NCBI RefSeq assembly: GCF_000733295.1
Contig: NZ_JPMI01000045.1
Location: 1-64,000, forward strand
From: Archangium violaceum Cb vi76
GTDB taxonomy: Bacteria; Myxococcota; Myxococcia; Myxococcales; Myxococcaceae
Reading direction: 5' to 3'
DNA length: 64,000 nt
Shown here: positions 1 through 7,116 of the stretch, in pieces
Layout of the letters: every line of letters begins with the position of its first letter
How positions within the stretch are numbered: the first letter of the stretch is position 1
Position numbers and translations under genes: made by a program
The notes under the pieces: model-generated
Told to the model about the DNA's origin: nothing
Databases searched by the model: none
What the model saw: only the letters and a program-made list of their open reading frames with translations

Positions 1-492
1 TCTGAGGACTGGAAGGACTTCTCGCGCATCGTCCGCCGGGCATTTCCCCGAATGCGAGAGCTACGATTGCCAGCAGTGAGCCGGGGAATGGTCCAACTCC
101 TCTGGGTCGATGACAAGGGCAATTCATTCGATGCCTCGGAGTTGTCCGATGGCACCCTGGGTTTCCTGGCCACTCTCTGCGCCCTTTTCCAGCCGGGTAA
201 TGCGCTCGTGGCCATCGACGAGCCCGAGGCGCACCTGCACCCGGATGCGTTGATGCGTCTGGTTGGGGCGGCTCGCTCATTGTCCGAACGGCAGCCCATT
301 CTCCTCACCACCCAGTCGGACACCCTCATCGGCCTGCTGGATGATACGCCAGAGAGCGTGGTGGTGGCCCAGCGGGAGGACGATGAGGCCCGGCTGGTAC
401 GCCCCGGGCCGGAGGAGCTGCGGGAGTGGCTCAAGACCTTCAGCCTGCGAGACATGCGCCGGGAATTGGAGGAGTGGAGGCCTGTCTCGTGA
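1..492 (+). CDS. AAA family ATPase, C-terminal part (5' end outside window)
   Basis: The reading frame is open from base 1, so only the last 163 residues of a longer ATPase are visible. They hold the C-terminal half of an AAA_21/AAA_15-type (SMC/ABC-like) ATPase: an LSDGT signature-like segment, a Walker B strand with the glutamate in AIDEPEAHLHP, and a TTQSD switch segment in the H-loop position. Walker A must lie upstream of the window. The stop overlaps a GTG start of the next gene (cGTGA), so the two are probably translationally coupled. Stand-alone ATPases of this type paired with a small TOPRIM-like protein occur in OLD-, PARIS- and related phage-defence systems. That role is inference here; the fold assignment is secure. 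Confidence 0.85.
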   Translation, partial: SEDWKDFSRIVRRAFPRMRELRLPAVSRGMVQLLWVDDKGNSFDASELSDGTLGFLATLCALFQPGNALVAIDEPEAHLHPDALMRLVGAARSLSERQPILLTTQSDTLIGLLDDTPESVVVAQREDDEARLVRPGPEELREWLKTFSLRDMRRELEEWRPVS

Positions 493-1158
493 CGCGCGTC
501 CATCTGGTCACCGAGGACCGGACTGGCGGTGGATTGGCGGCTGTCCTCCACGCGGAGGCCGAGCACCAGCGCCGGCTGTGTGGAAAAGCACGCTTGCAGT
601 TCTCCAGGCCCAGCACCGTCAATGGCAATGCCGAGCTGCTCAAGCAGTGCGAAAAGTATGAGTTGTTTCGCTTCAACTACTCGCCACGATGCGACCACGT
701 GTTCTACGTCATCGACGCGCGCAATGCGTGGGACCTGCCCCAGCTCGGGGTGCAGGCACCTCCTCCCCCCCTACGAGCAGAATTTCCCCTCCTTCATCGA
801 CATCATCCGCAGCAGGATGGCTGGAATCGCGCGTGGTTCCCGAACGGAGCAGCAGTGGGCGGGGATTCATGAGGGCTTCCATGCACACGTGTTGGTATGG
901 GAGCGAGAATCGCTCATCCTTCCGGTCGCTGACCGGCTAGGCTTGGGCAAAGCCGTGATGGATGTCTACTCCGCGCGTCGCGCCGCCGAGGCTGTTGGAG
1001 AACTGTTCCGTGGCCTCGGCAAGCGCCGCAAGTACGACAAGGCCATTGATGGCCCGGAGTTCCTCCAGCGTATTGCCGATGACATACAACTTCGCACCAT
1101 CGTGATTGAGAGCAACCCCAGCCTCCGCTCCATCGTCGAGGAACTGGTCTCGCTCTGA
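489..1158 (+). pseudogene. DUF4276/TOPRIM-like partner of the ATPase, frameshifted
   Basis: Translation starts at a GTG overlapping the ATPase stop. The first frame reads VTRVHLVTEDRT..., then YVIDARNAW, then stays in frame up to a run of seven C at 765-771. The family-like sequence resumes one frame later with YEQNFPSFIDII and ends at 1158 (EELVSL). Removing one C joins the halves into about 222 residues. The early Glu (VTED) and the later Asp in a hydrophobic strand (VIDAR) could be the TOPRIM acidic residues. The C-terminal RKYDKAIDGPEFLQRI resembles the YDK..dGP..a.RI pattern of DUF4276 proteins. Either the gene is broken, or the C-run was miscounted, or slippage occurs. The family call is moderate; the frameshift is directly visible. 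Confidence 0.65.
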
Positions 1159-1193
1159 CTCGATTTTCGCCATTTGGGGCCGACCGAGCTGCG

Positions 1194-1649
1194 TTACACA
1201 GGCTGGCCCAGGTCCACCTCGTCGGGCAGCTCATTCTCGTCGCGGGGGCCAGCGGACGGGAAGTGCGCGGCGAGCCGCTCGCCAATCTCCTGGATGCCCT
1301 CCACCAGCCCGGTGGTGAAGTCTCCGGCCTGGAAGTGTCTGGCGAGAATTCGTGACACGTGCTCCCAGAAGTCCTGTCCTACCCTGGCGTGGATGCCTTC
1401 ATCCCCGATGATGGCGAACCGGCGCCGCGCCGGGACGACGAAGATGAGCACACCATTGCGCTCGCGCGTGGCCGTCATCCCCAGCCGGTGGAAGGCGCGC
1501 TCGCCCGCGCGCCTCACGTCTCCCCAGAAGAAGGGGACGAGCGAGACGCGGATCTCCCCCGAGCTTCGCCGCTCGGCGGCCCGCAGCGCCTCCTCCACCC
1601 GCGGGACCTCCATCCGCTGGAGGATTTGCCTTCGAGTCATCGGCCCCAT
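1194..1649 (-). CDS. TPM-domain protein, third gene of the LemA-TPM-TPM operon
   Basis: A 151-residue protein with no signal peptide or membrane span. It resembles the short TPM-fold (DUF477-like) proteins usually encoded beside LemA and a YgcG-like TPM protein. Visible family features are the AERRSSGEIRVSLVP segment near the N-terminus, NGVLIFVVPARRRFAIIGDEGIH in the centre, and a helical C-terminal half ending in an acidic tail. The start at 1649 is chosen because an AGGAGG lies 8 bases upstream; ATG at 1640 is the alternative. It follows the preceding TPM gene by 17 bases. Biochemical function is unknown. Confidence 0.85.
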   Translation of the reverse strand: MGPMTRRQILQRMEVPRVEEALRAAERRSSGEIRVSLVPFFWGDVRRAGERAFHRLGMTATRERNGVLIFVVPARRRFAIIGDEGIHARVGQDFWEHVSRILARHFQAGDFTTGLVEGIQEIGERLAAHFPSAGPRDENELPDEVDLGQPV

Positions 1650-1666
1650 GTGTGTTCCGCCTCCTC

Positions 1667-2407
1667 TCACCAGGAACCACTCGCGCCTCCGCCGCCCGAG
1701 CGCCCACCGCCTCCGCGGAATCCGCCGCCCCCTCCGCCGCGCCATCCACCTCCCGAGCCACCCCTGCTCATGATCTGGAAGAGCAGGAAGAGCGCCATGC
1801 GCGGGTGGGTGACGAGGAACACGAGCAGGAACAGGCCCAGCACCCCGAGCAGGATGAGCTGTCCCGTTCCGAGAGCGGGGAGGGAGGGGCGGACGGTGGG
1901 CCCGGCGGGCGGGGGAGCGGTCTCTCCGCCGAGAGCCCCCAGCAAGGCCCCGGCGGTGGCGCTTACCGCCCCATCCGGATCCCCTGCCCGGAGCCGGGGG
2001 ATCGCCTCCTGCTGGATGAGCCGCGAGGCGATGGCATCCGGCACCACCGGCTCGAGGCCGTAGCCCACCTCGATCCGGAGCCGGCGATCCTTCGCGAACA
2101 CGAAGAGCGCGGCGCCATCGTCTCGCCCCTTGCCGCCAATCCCCCACGCCTCGAAGGTCCGTGCGGCCCACTCCTCGAGCGGGACGTCCCCGGTGCTCTC
2201 GCCAATCCAGACAATCACCTGGCGGCCCGTGTCCCGCTCGTACCGCTCGAGCCGTGCATCCAGGGCGCGCCGCGTCGGCTCCGAGAGGAAGCCCACGGTG
2301 TCGGTGACCCACCGTTCCGGTGCCGGAGGCGGCTGGAACGAGGCCGCGAGCGCCGCGAGGCCCAGAAGGATGGCGGCCAGTCCCGCCCCTCGCGCCTTCG
2401 TGTGCAC
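1667..2407 (-). CDS. YgcG-like TPM-domain membrane protein
   Basis: A 246-residue protein with an N-terminal signal/anchor segment (about residues 8-24). An extracytoplasmic TPM domain (about 33-150) contains VTDTVGFLS, VWIGESTGD and the IEVGYGLEP motif typical of YgcG/TPM proteins. A transmembrane helix follows at about 183-200, then a Gly/Ser/Arg-rich tail (GGGGGGFRGGGG type) ending SGSW. This architecture is standard for TPM proteins next to LemA. The start is GTG, 3 bases after the lemA stop, so coupling is likely. TPM domains have been linked to photosystem II repair in plants; the bacterial role is unclear. Confidence 0.9.
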   Translation of the reverse strand: MHTKARGAGLAAILLGLAALAASFQPPPAPERWVTDTVGFLSEPTRRALDARLERYERDTGRQVIVWIGESTGDVPLEEWAARTFEAWGIGGKGRDDGAALFVFAKDRRLRIEVGYGLEPVVPDAIASRLIQQEAIPRLRAGDPDGAVSATAGALLGALGGETAPPPAGPTVRPSLPALGTGQLILLGVLGLFLLVFLVTHPRMALFLLFQIMSRGGSGGGWRGGGGGGFRGGGGRSGGGGASGSW

Positions 2408-2410
2408 GGC

Positions 2411-3010
2411 CTAGAACCGTACCTCGGGGGCTGTCTTCGCCCCTGGCTCCGCCTGGAAGTACGGCCGTTCGGCGAATCGGCGGCCGAAGAATCCGGCGAA
2501 GAGGACCGTGGGGAAGCTGTTGCGCCGGGTGTTGAAGGCCCGCGCCGCCTCGTTGAAGCGCATCCGCTCCACCGCGATGCGGTTCTCCGTTCCCTCCAGC
2601 TGCGCTTGCAGCTCGCGGAAGTTCTCCGTCGCGCGCAGCTCGGGGTAGCGCTCCACCGTCACCAGCAGCCGCGACAGCGCGCCCGAGAGGTTCTGCTGCG
2701 CCTGTTGGAACTGCTGGAAGGCCGCGGGCTCCTCGAGCAGCTCCCTGCTCGCCGTGAGGCTCACCTGGCTGGCCTTCGCCCGCGCTTCGATCACCTGGGT
2801 CAAGGTCTGCTGTTCGAAGCTGGCGGCGCCCTTCACCGTGGCGACGAGGTTGGGCACCAGATCCAACCGGCGCTGGTACACGTTCTCCACCTGGCCCCAC
2901 TGCGCGTCCACCGCCTGCTCGAGCCGCACCAGGGAGTTGTACGAGCCCACCGCCCCCAGCCCGAGAAGCACCAGCAGCGCCACGAGACCCAGCCCCAGCC
3001 ACTTGCCCAC
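2411..3010 (-). CDS. lemA: LemA family protein
   Basis: A 199-residue LemA family protein. One N-terminal transmembrane helix (about 4-22) precedes a cytoplasmic or periplasmic helical bundle. Diagnostic sequences are YNSLVRLEQAVDAQWGQVENVYQRR, LVPNLVATVKG and the C-terminal RNSFPTVLFAGFFG. The function of LemA proteins is not established. It is the first gene of a leftward operon with two TPM genes. The start is GTG preceded by GGGGGTGAG. A perfect 9-bp palindrome lies 10-29 bases upstream of the start. Confidence 0.95.
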   Translation of the reverse strand: MGKWLGLGLVALLVLLGLGAVGSYNSLVRLEQAVDAQWGQVENVYQRRLDLVPNLVATVKGAASFEQQTLTQVIEARAKASQVSLTASRELLEEPAAFQQFQQAQQNLSGALSRLLVTVERYPELRATENFRELQAQLEGTENRIAVERMRFNEAARAFNTRRNSFPTVLFAGFFGRRFAERPYFQAEPGAKTAPEVRF

Positions 3011-3020
3011 GTCTCACCCC

Positions 3021-3039
3021 CTGCCTGGCAGCCAGGCAG
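3021..3039. promoter_or_regulatory. Perfect palindrome upstream of lemA
   Basis: Two 9-base arms, CTGCCTGGC and GCCAGGCAG, are separated by a single A, just upstream of the lemA GTG on the minus strand. It could be a repressor operator for the LemA-TPM-TPM operon or a small leader hairpin. No known factor is recognised. Confidence 0.4.
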
Positions 3040-3343
3040 CGATGATCCTTCAGGACAAGGTAGTCACCGCCGTGACGAGCGAGCAGCCCCGCCGGGTGCG
3101 GTCACGTACGCCAACACCCGGCGCCTGCCTCCACACCAGGCACAGGCCAGGACGTCCACGGCTTTCCGTGCGGCGCAGCTGCCTGGCCCCATCCACTCGT
3201 GGCGTCCGCTCCTTGCTCGGCTCCGCCTTCGGTGTTGCCTCAGGCGCTGGGCTCGCCTTTTCACCTTCCGAGAGAGAACGTCAACCCTCCAGTGTGGACG
3301 GGTGACTTTCGATTCAGTCCGAGGAAAAATGTCGGCCGACACT
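3040..3343. other. Non-coding interval upstream of the pyrD remnant
   Basis: About 300 bases between the lemA leader and a pyrD fragment. No open frame here resembles a protein family and no RNA gene is apparent. The codon pattern suggests decayed sequence. Together with the fragment that follows, it looks like the residue of an older gene arrangement. Confidence 0.4.
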
Positions 3344-3505
3344 ATGGTGGTGAACGCCAGCTCGCCCAACACCCCGGGCCTCCGGAAGTTGCAGGAGCCC
3401 GAGCAGCTCACCGCGCTCCTGCGGGCGGTGAAGGCGCGCCTGGAGCAGGTGGCCCCGGGCAAGCCCCTCTTCCTGAAGATCGCCCCGGATCTCACACCCG
3501 AGGAC
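3344..3505 (+). pseudogene. pyrD: Dihydroorotate dehydrogenase (pyrD) fragment
   Basis: About 54 residues read VVNASSPNTPGLRKLQ, then LLRAVKARLEQVAPGKPLFLKIAPDLTPED. This matches the internal segment of class 2 dihydroorotate dehydrogenases, where the N.SSPNTPGLR substrate/FMN loop is followed about 30 residues later by the KIAPDL strand. No PyrD-like sequence is seen upstream of VVNAS or after PED, where the frame runs into unrelated sequence. There is no plausible start or stop for a functional enzyme. This is a gene remnant, left by deletion or partial duplication; an intact pyrD must lie elsewhere if the organism makes pyrimidines. Confidence 0.75.
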
Positions 3506-3606
3506 GGTGGCAGGCTGTCGAGCAGAGGAGAGGGCCAGTCCAGGGCGGACCTACTTCAGGCGACAGGCGGGACTGGCGAGGACTGCCCCGTGGATTTGAG
3601 CGACCC

Positions 3607-5250
3607 TCAGCGGATGCGGATGGCGTCGGCGATCAGGTAACCGGGCGCACCGGACCAGCGCGACAGCACCACCCGATTCCAGCCCGCGGTGAAGCAGTAC
3701 TGGCCCAGTTGCACCCAGCGATCGTTCAGATTGGGGTCCTGCATGTTCATGACCGCCGTGCCCGCGTGCTGGTTGCTCGCGTTGTACATCACGAAAGGCG
3801 CGGCCGCAGTACGGCTGGTGTTCCCGTTCCACCAGGCATCCACGTACTTGCACGCGTTGGCGGGCAGGTAGAATTTGAAGGAGAAGGCGTCCGACTCACC
3901 CGTGGCGCCGTTGTTGGTGGTGTTCGTGTAGTAGTTGGAGCCCCAGCGCTGACCCGAGTAGCTGGAGACTGCCCACCCCGCGGGCACGGAGACCTGGGCA
4001 CGGCTGCCGTCGTTGTAGTTCGCATCGCTGTCCACGATGAGCGGCAGACGGGTGTCGAGCTGTCCGCCCCAACGCCCCATGAGGGCCCGGTACTCGCGCT
4101 GCTTGCCCTGGACGCGCGGGGCGCAGTTCGTGTCACCCGTTCCCCAGTTCCCGGCCGTCTCGTTCGCCGTCCAGCCCCACTGGAGGATGGCGTTGGCCCG
4201 CCAGTTCACGTCGCCCGCGAAGCGATCGTTGTAGAACGACCGAGCCTTGCTGATGCCGTCCGTGGTGCCGTTCTCGAAGCCGTTCTCCTCGATGACGATG
4301 GGCTTGCCATAACGGTTGCGCGCGCGCCACAGGTCATCCATCTGCGCGTTGCCGTTCAGCGTCGTCCCACAACCGTCATACATGTGGACGGTCATGTAAT
4401 CGATGTTGGCATCGTTGTAGATGGCGTCACGCAGGGTGTCGTTGGCCACCGCCCAGCTCGAGCTGATGAGGCCCGTGGTGATGAGGTGCGTGGGATCCGC
4501 CTGGCGGATGGCAGCCGCCATGTTCTTGTAGAAGTTGGGGATCCACCACTGAGTGGGATCGGTGCTGTTCACCTCGTTGGCGATGTCCCACGCGAAGATG
4601 CCCGGATGGTCCTGGAAGGCGCCCACGATCCGCAGGACGGTCGGCTTGTAGTAGGCGCCGTAGCCCCAGTCGATCCAGCTGTCGTTGAGCATCACCAGCC
4701 CGTCGTCGCGCCGGGCGTAGAACCCGGTGGCGACGTCTTCAAACCACGGGTTCGGCCGGCCGTCCGCTCCCCACGCGTGGCGGACAGGGTTTTCCTTGGT
4801 GTCGTAGCGGTTGCCCTTCTCCCAACCCCAGACATCCTGATAGTAGTTGTGGGCCAGCGCGACCGTGACCCGGAGATAGCGCTTGTAGGCCTCGTCGACG
4901 ACATAACGCAGGCGTGCGATGACGTCGTTCGTCGTGCACGGATCGTGATAGACGCCATCGAAGGTGTAGCAGGTCTGCGCGTCGTTCGGGAGGAACACGC
5001 GAACCTGCTTGACGCCCGAGGCCGCGGCGTAGTCCAGCTCTTGCTGGACCTGCCACGCGGGCATCCACACCAACTGCGGGATGTTGGCACCCACGTGCTT
5101 GAACGGCAGTCCACTGACGTAGAAGTCCGCCCCGCGGCGACCTACGACCATGCCCGCGCCATCTCCGGCCTCAGCGTCCGATGACACGCCCGCAAACACG
5201 AGGGCCGCGGCCACGCCGCAGCGCCCGGCTGCCTTCATGAACTTGTTCAT
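3607..5250 (-). CDS. Secreted GH5-family glycosidase with golvesin-like C-terminal domain
   Basis: A 547-residue protein starting MNKFMKAAGR at 5250, with AAGGA 8 bases upstream and a Sec signal peptide ending near DAEA. Residues about 40-390 form a (beta/alpha)8 domain like GH5 endo-mannanases/cellulases. The acid/base Glu sits in AWDIANEVNS and the nucleophile Glu in PIVIEENGFENG. The last 145 residues (from about LPLIVDSDANY to LIADAIRIR) resemble the golvesin/Xly C-terminal-like beta-sandwich, with the WVQLGQYCFTAGWNRVVLS and ADAIRI ends. It is exported and probably cleaves a beta-1,4-linked polysaccharide such as mannan or cellulose; the substrate is not determinable. It is a single-gene transcription unit. 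Confidence 0.85.
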   Translation of the reverse strand: MNKFMKAAGRCGVAAALVFAGVSSDAEAGDGAGMVVGRRGADFYVSGLPFKHVGANIPQLVWMPAWQVQQELDYAAASGVKQVRVFLPNDAQTCYTFDGVYHDPCTTNDVIARLRYVVDEAYKRYLRVTVALAHNYYQDVWGWEKGNRYDTKENPVRHAWGADGRPNPWFEDVATGFYARRDDGLVMLNDSWIDWGYGAYYKPTVLRIVGAFQDHPGIFAWDIANEVNSTDPTQWWIPNFYKNMAAAIRQADPTHLITTGLISSSWAVANDTLRDAIYNDANIDYMTVHMYDGCGTTLNGNAQMDDLWRARNRYGKPIVIEENGFENGTTDGISKARSFYNDRFAGDVNWRANAILQWGWTANETAGNWGTGDTNCAPRVQGKQREYRALMGRWGGQLDTRLPLIVDSDANYNDGSRAQVSVPAGWAVSSYSGQRWGSNYYTNTTNNGATGESDAFSFKFYLPANACKYVDAWWNGNTSRTAAAPFVMYNASNQHAGTAVMNMQDPNLNDRWVQLGQYCFTAGWNRVVLSRWSGAPGYLIADAIRIR

Positions 5251-5795
5251 TTGAGTTGTCCTTGATGACGAACGGCCGGCACGGGGGAGCCTTCCCCCTC
5301 CAACGCCCACGCGTGATGAATGGGTTCTAACGAAGGCGAACCTGGAAAACAAGCAAAAACAGCCTGTCGTTTATTGTTTGTAAATTTATTCCTGTCAGTT
5401 GTTCTGGTTAAGAGGGGGTTGAACAGGAGCACTCAGGAGAGGCGGCGGAGCATGAGTCGCATCATGCCCAGAAGGATAAAGGCTTCGGAGGACTCCTCCT
5501 CGCTACGCAGAGGGAAAACGTAGCTGCAGAGGGAGAAAACGGGTGTTTTCGGAGGACCCATGGAGCACGAAGGTTCGCGGAAACTCCTTCGGTGAGTCCC
5601 CCTGGCTTGAGCTGTGATGGCGTCCCTGCCGCAGATGGTGCCGCTCGCGATGAGGAGCCTGGAGACACCAACGTCATTCATTTTTCATACAACCCGGCCG
5701 CCCACAAGTGCGTCGGTTTGTTGGTCAGGAAGGGCCCCGCGCAGAACCCCCGGGGAATGTGAATGGGTGCGGAGCCCTGACGGGCCTGCTGCCCT
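5251..5795. other. Long intergenic region, locally AT-rich, with short repeats
   Basis: No credible gene is seen in these 545 bases. Around 5345-5420 the sequence is markedly AT-rich for this genome and probably holds the promoter of the leftward GH5 gene, about 110 bases upstream of its start. At 5507-5540 a GCAGAGGGA.AAAACG unit occurs twice in tandem. At 5535-5550 GAAAAC and GTTTTC form a 6-bp hairpin with a GGGT loop. Nothing else recognisable is present. Confidence 0.5.
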
Positions 5796-6239
5796 TCAGA
5801 CGACGCGGCGCAGGTGCAGGAGGGGGAACGGACGACCCGCATCGTCCGTCTCCGAGCGTCCGACGACCTCGAAGCCGAGGCGGGCGTAGAAGGCCCGTGC
5901 GCCGGGGTTCTGCTCGTTGACGTCCACCGTCAGCACCGGATGCAGGGCCGCGGCGTGGTCCACCAGCGCCCGCCCGAGTCCGCGTCCGTGAGCGTCCGGA
6001 TGCACGAACAGGCTGTCGATGTTGCTCCCCGTCATGCCGAGAAAGCCGCACACGGCTCCCCGCTCATCCGTGGCCAGCTCGAACGACGCGGTGGACACGT
6101 AGGCCCGGACCTGCGGCCGCAGGGCGTCGATGTCGGCTTCGGTCAGGAAGTGGTGGGTGGCGCGCACGGCCGCCTCCCAGATCTCCAACAGCCGGTGCGC
6201 GTCCACGGGCGTCGAAAGGCGGAGGGTCGGGCTCGTCAT
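5796..6239 (-). CDS. GNAT family N-acetyltransferase (YjaB-like)
   Basis: A 147-residue GNAT acetyltransferase. The acetyl-CoA loop is in the VHPDAHGRGLGRALVDHA segment. The order IWEAAVRATHHFL, NIDSLFVHP, VDVNEQNPGARAFYARLGFEVVGRSETDD and PLLHL follows Escherichia coli YjaB closely along its whole length. It probably transfers acetyl from acetyl-CoA to a small molecule or protein amine in the cytoplasm. ATG at 6239 has GGAG just upstream; GTG at 6248 is the alternative start. A strong terminator for the upstream gene ends at about 6250, so this gene probably has its own promoter overlapping that structure. Confidence 0.9.
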   Translation of the reverse strand: MTSPTLRLSTPVDAHRLLEIWEAAVRATHHFLTEADIDALRPQVRAYVSTASFELATDERGAVCGFLGMTGSNIDSLFVHPDAHGRGLGRALVDHAAALHPVLTVDVNEQNPGARAFYARLGFEVVGRSETDDAGRPFPLLHLRRVV

Positions 6240-6249
6240 GGGCTCCACG

Positions 6250-6297
6250 AAAAAACAAGGCGCTCGCCGGATCCTTGGAGTGCATCCGGCGAGCGCC
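6250..6297 (-). terminator. Rho-independent terminator of the DUF4097 gene
   Basis: Perfect 14-bp arms, GGCGCTCGCCGGAT at 6259-6272 and its complement at 6284-6297, enclose an 11-base loop. On the minus strand the stem is followed by TTGTTTTTT. It lies 52 bases past the stop of the leftward DUF4097 gene and right before the GNAT start. Confidence 0.85.
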
Positions 6298-6348
6298 TCT
6301 CAACGCACCGTGACCGCACGGCGCGTGAATTAGTTTCTACACCAACAT

Positions 6349-7035
6349 TCACTCGGATTGCACGTCGAGCGTCCCCCCCACGGTGCTCACCTCGACGTCG
6401 TGCTCGCCATTGCCGTACTTCTTCTTGGTGGAGCCCAGGCTGACGTCACGCCCGTTGAAACGGCCGCCCACCGAGGAGAACGCCACGTTGGCGCCCGCGC
6501 CTCGTGGCAGCTTCAGCTTCACGTTGCCGGACACGGTGCTCACCTCGGTGTCCGCGAGCGACTCGGGAACCAGCTCCACGTTGCCACTCACCGAGGCCAC
6601 CTCGAGCTTGCCCCGCGAGCCCTTCACCGACACGTCACCGGCCACCACCGACACCTCCTGCTCGCCCACCACGCCGGACACCTTCACAGGCGCGTTCACC
6701 GAGCTCGCCTCCAGAGACGAGTCGCGCGGCACCTTCACCACGAAGCGCGCCTCCGGCGGGTTGTTGCAATTGGACAGCTTCTTCGAGCACGAGCCGCAGC
6801 ACATGCGCACCGTCACCTCGTCCCCGTCCTGCTCAACCTGGAGGGGGTACTGGGCGCGCTCGGCCTCGCTGCCCTTGTGCGTCACCTCGACGGATACGGT
6901 CTTCCCGTTCACTGCGTCCACCTGTATGGAGCCGTTGACGTTGGAGACGCTCACCTTCGGCGTGCCATCCGTCTCGAACTGCCAGGACTGCGGGGCGGGC
7001 GTGGCGGCAAGGAGTAGCAGCAGGGCGAGATTCAC
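6349..7035 (-). CDS. DUF4097-type secreted beta-repeat protein
   Basis: A 228-residue protein with a short hydrophobic signal sequence (NLALLLLLAATPAPQ). Regularly spaced valine/serine strands follow: VSNVNGSIQVDAVNG, SVNAPVKVSGVVGE, ASVSGNVELV, STVSGNVKLKL, SSVGGRFNGRDV and STVGGTLDV. This is the right-handed parallel beta pattern of DUF4097 (adhesin-like) proteins. Four cysteines cluster in the middle (CCGSC..., then NCNN). It is probably periplasmic or surface exposed; function unknown. The start is GTG, 81 bases from the divergent toxin gene. Confidence 0.85.
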   Translation of the reverse strand: MNLALLLLLAATPAPQSWQFETDGTPKVSVSNVNGSIQVDAVNGKTVSVEVTHKGSEAERAQYPLQVEQDGDEVTVRMCCGSCSKKLSNCNNPPEARFVVKVPRDSSLEASSVNAPVKVSGVVGEQEVSVVAGDVSVKGSRGKLEVASVSGNVELVPESLADTEVSTVSGNVKLKLPRGAGANVAFSSVGGRFNGRDVSLGSTKKKYGNGEHDVEVSTVGGTLDVQSE

Positions 7036-7116
7036 GGCGGAGGCCTCGTGGGAGAAGGTTGTCCCCCTCCCCTACGGGCCCGCGGGAAAACGATTTCAAC
7101 CCATGGGAGCACCAGG

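Noticed and set aside
3064-3495. Reverse frame opposite the pyrD remnant
   Set aside because: It is antisense of the remnant and Arg-rich, with no family features.
1652-3640. Very long forward open frame across the lemA operon
   Set aside because: It is the antisense of three well-supported genes plus the pyrD remnant. Its sequence is low-complexity Arg/Pro-rich and unlike any protein family.
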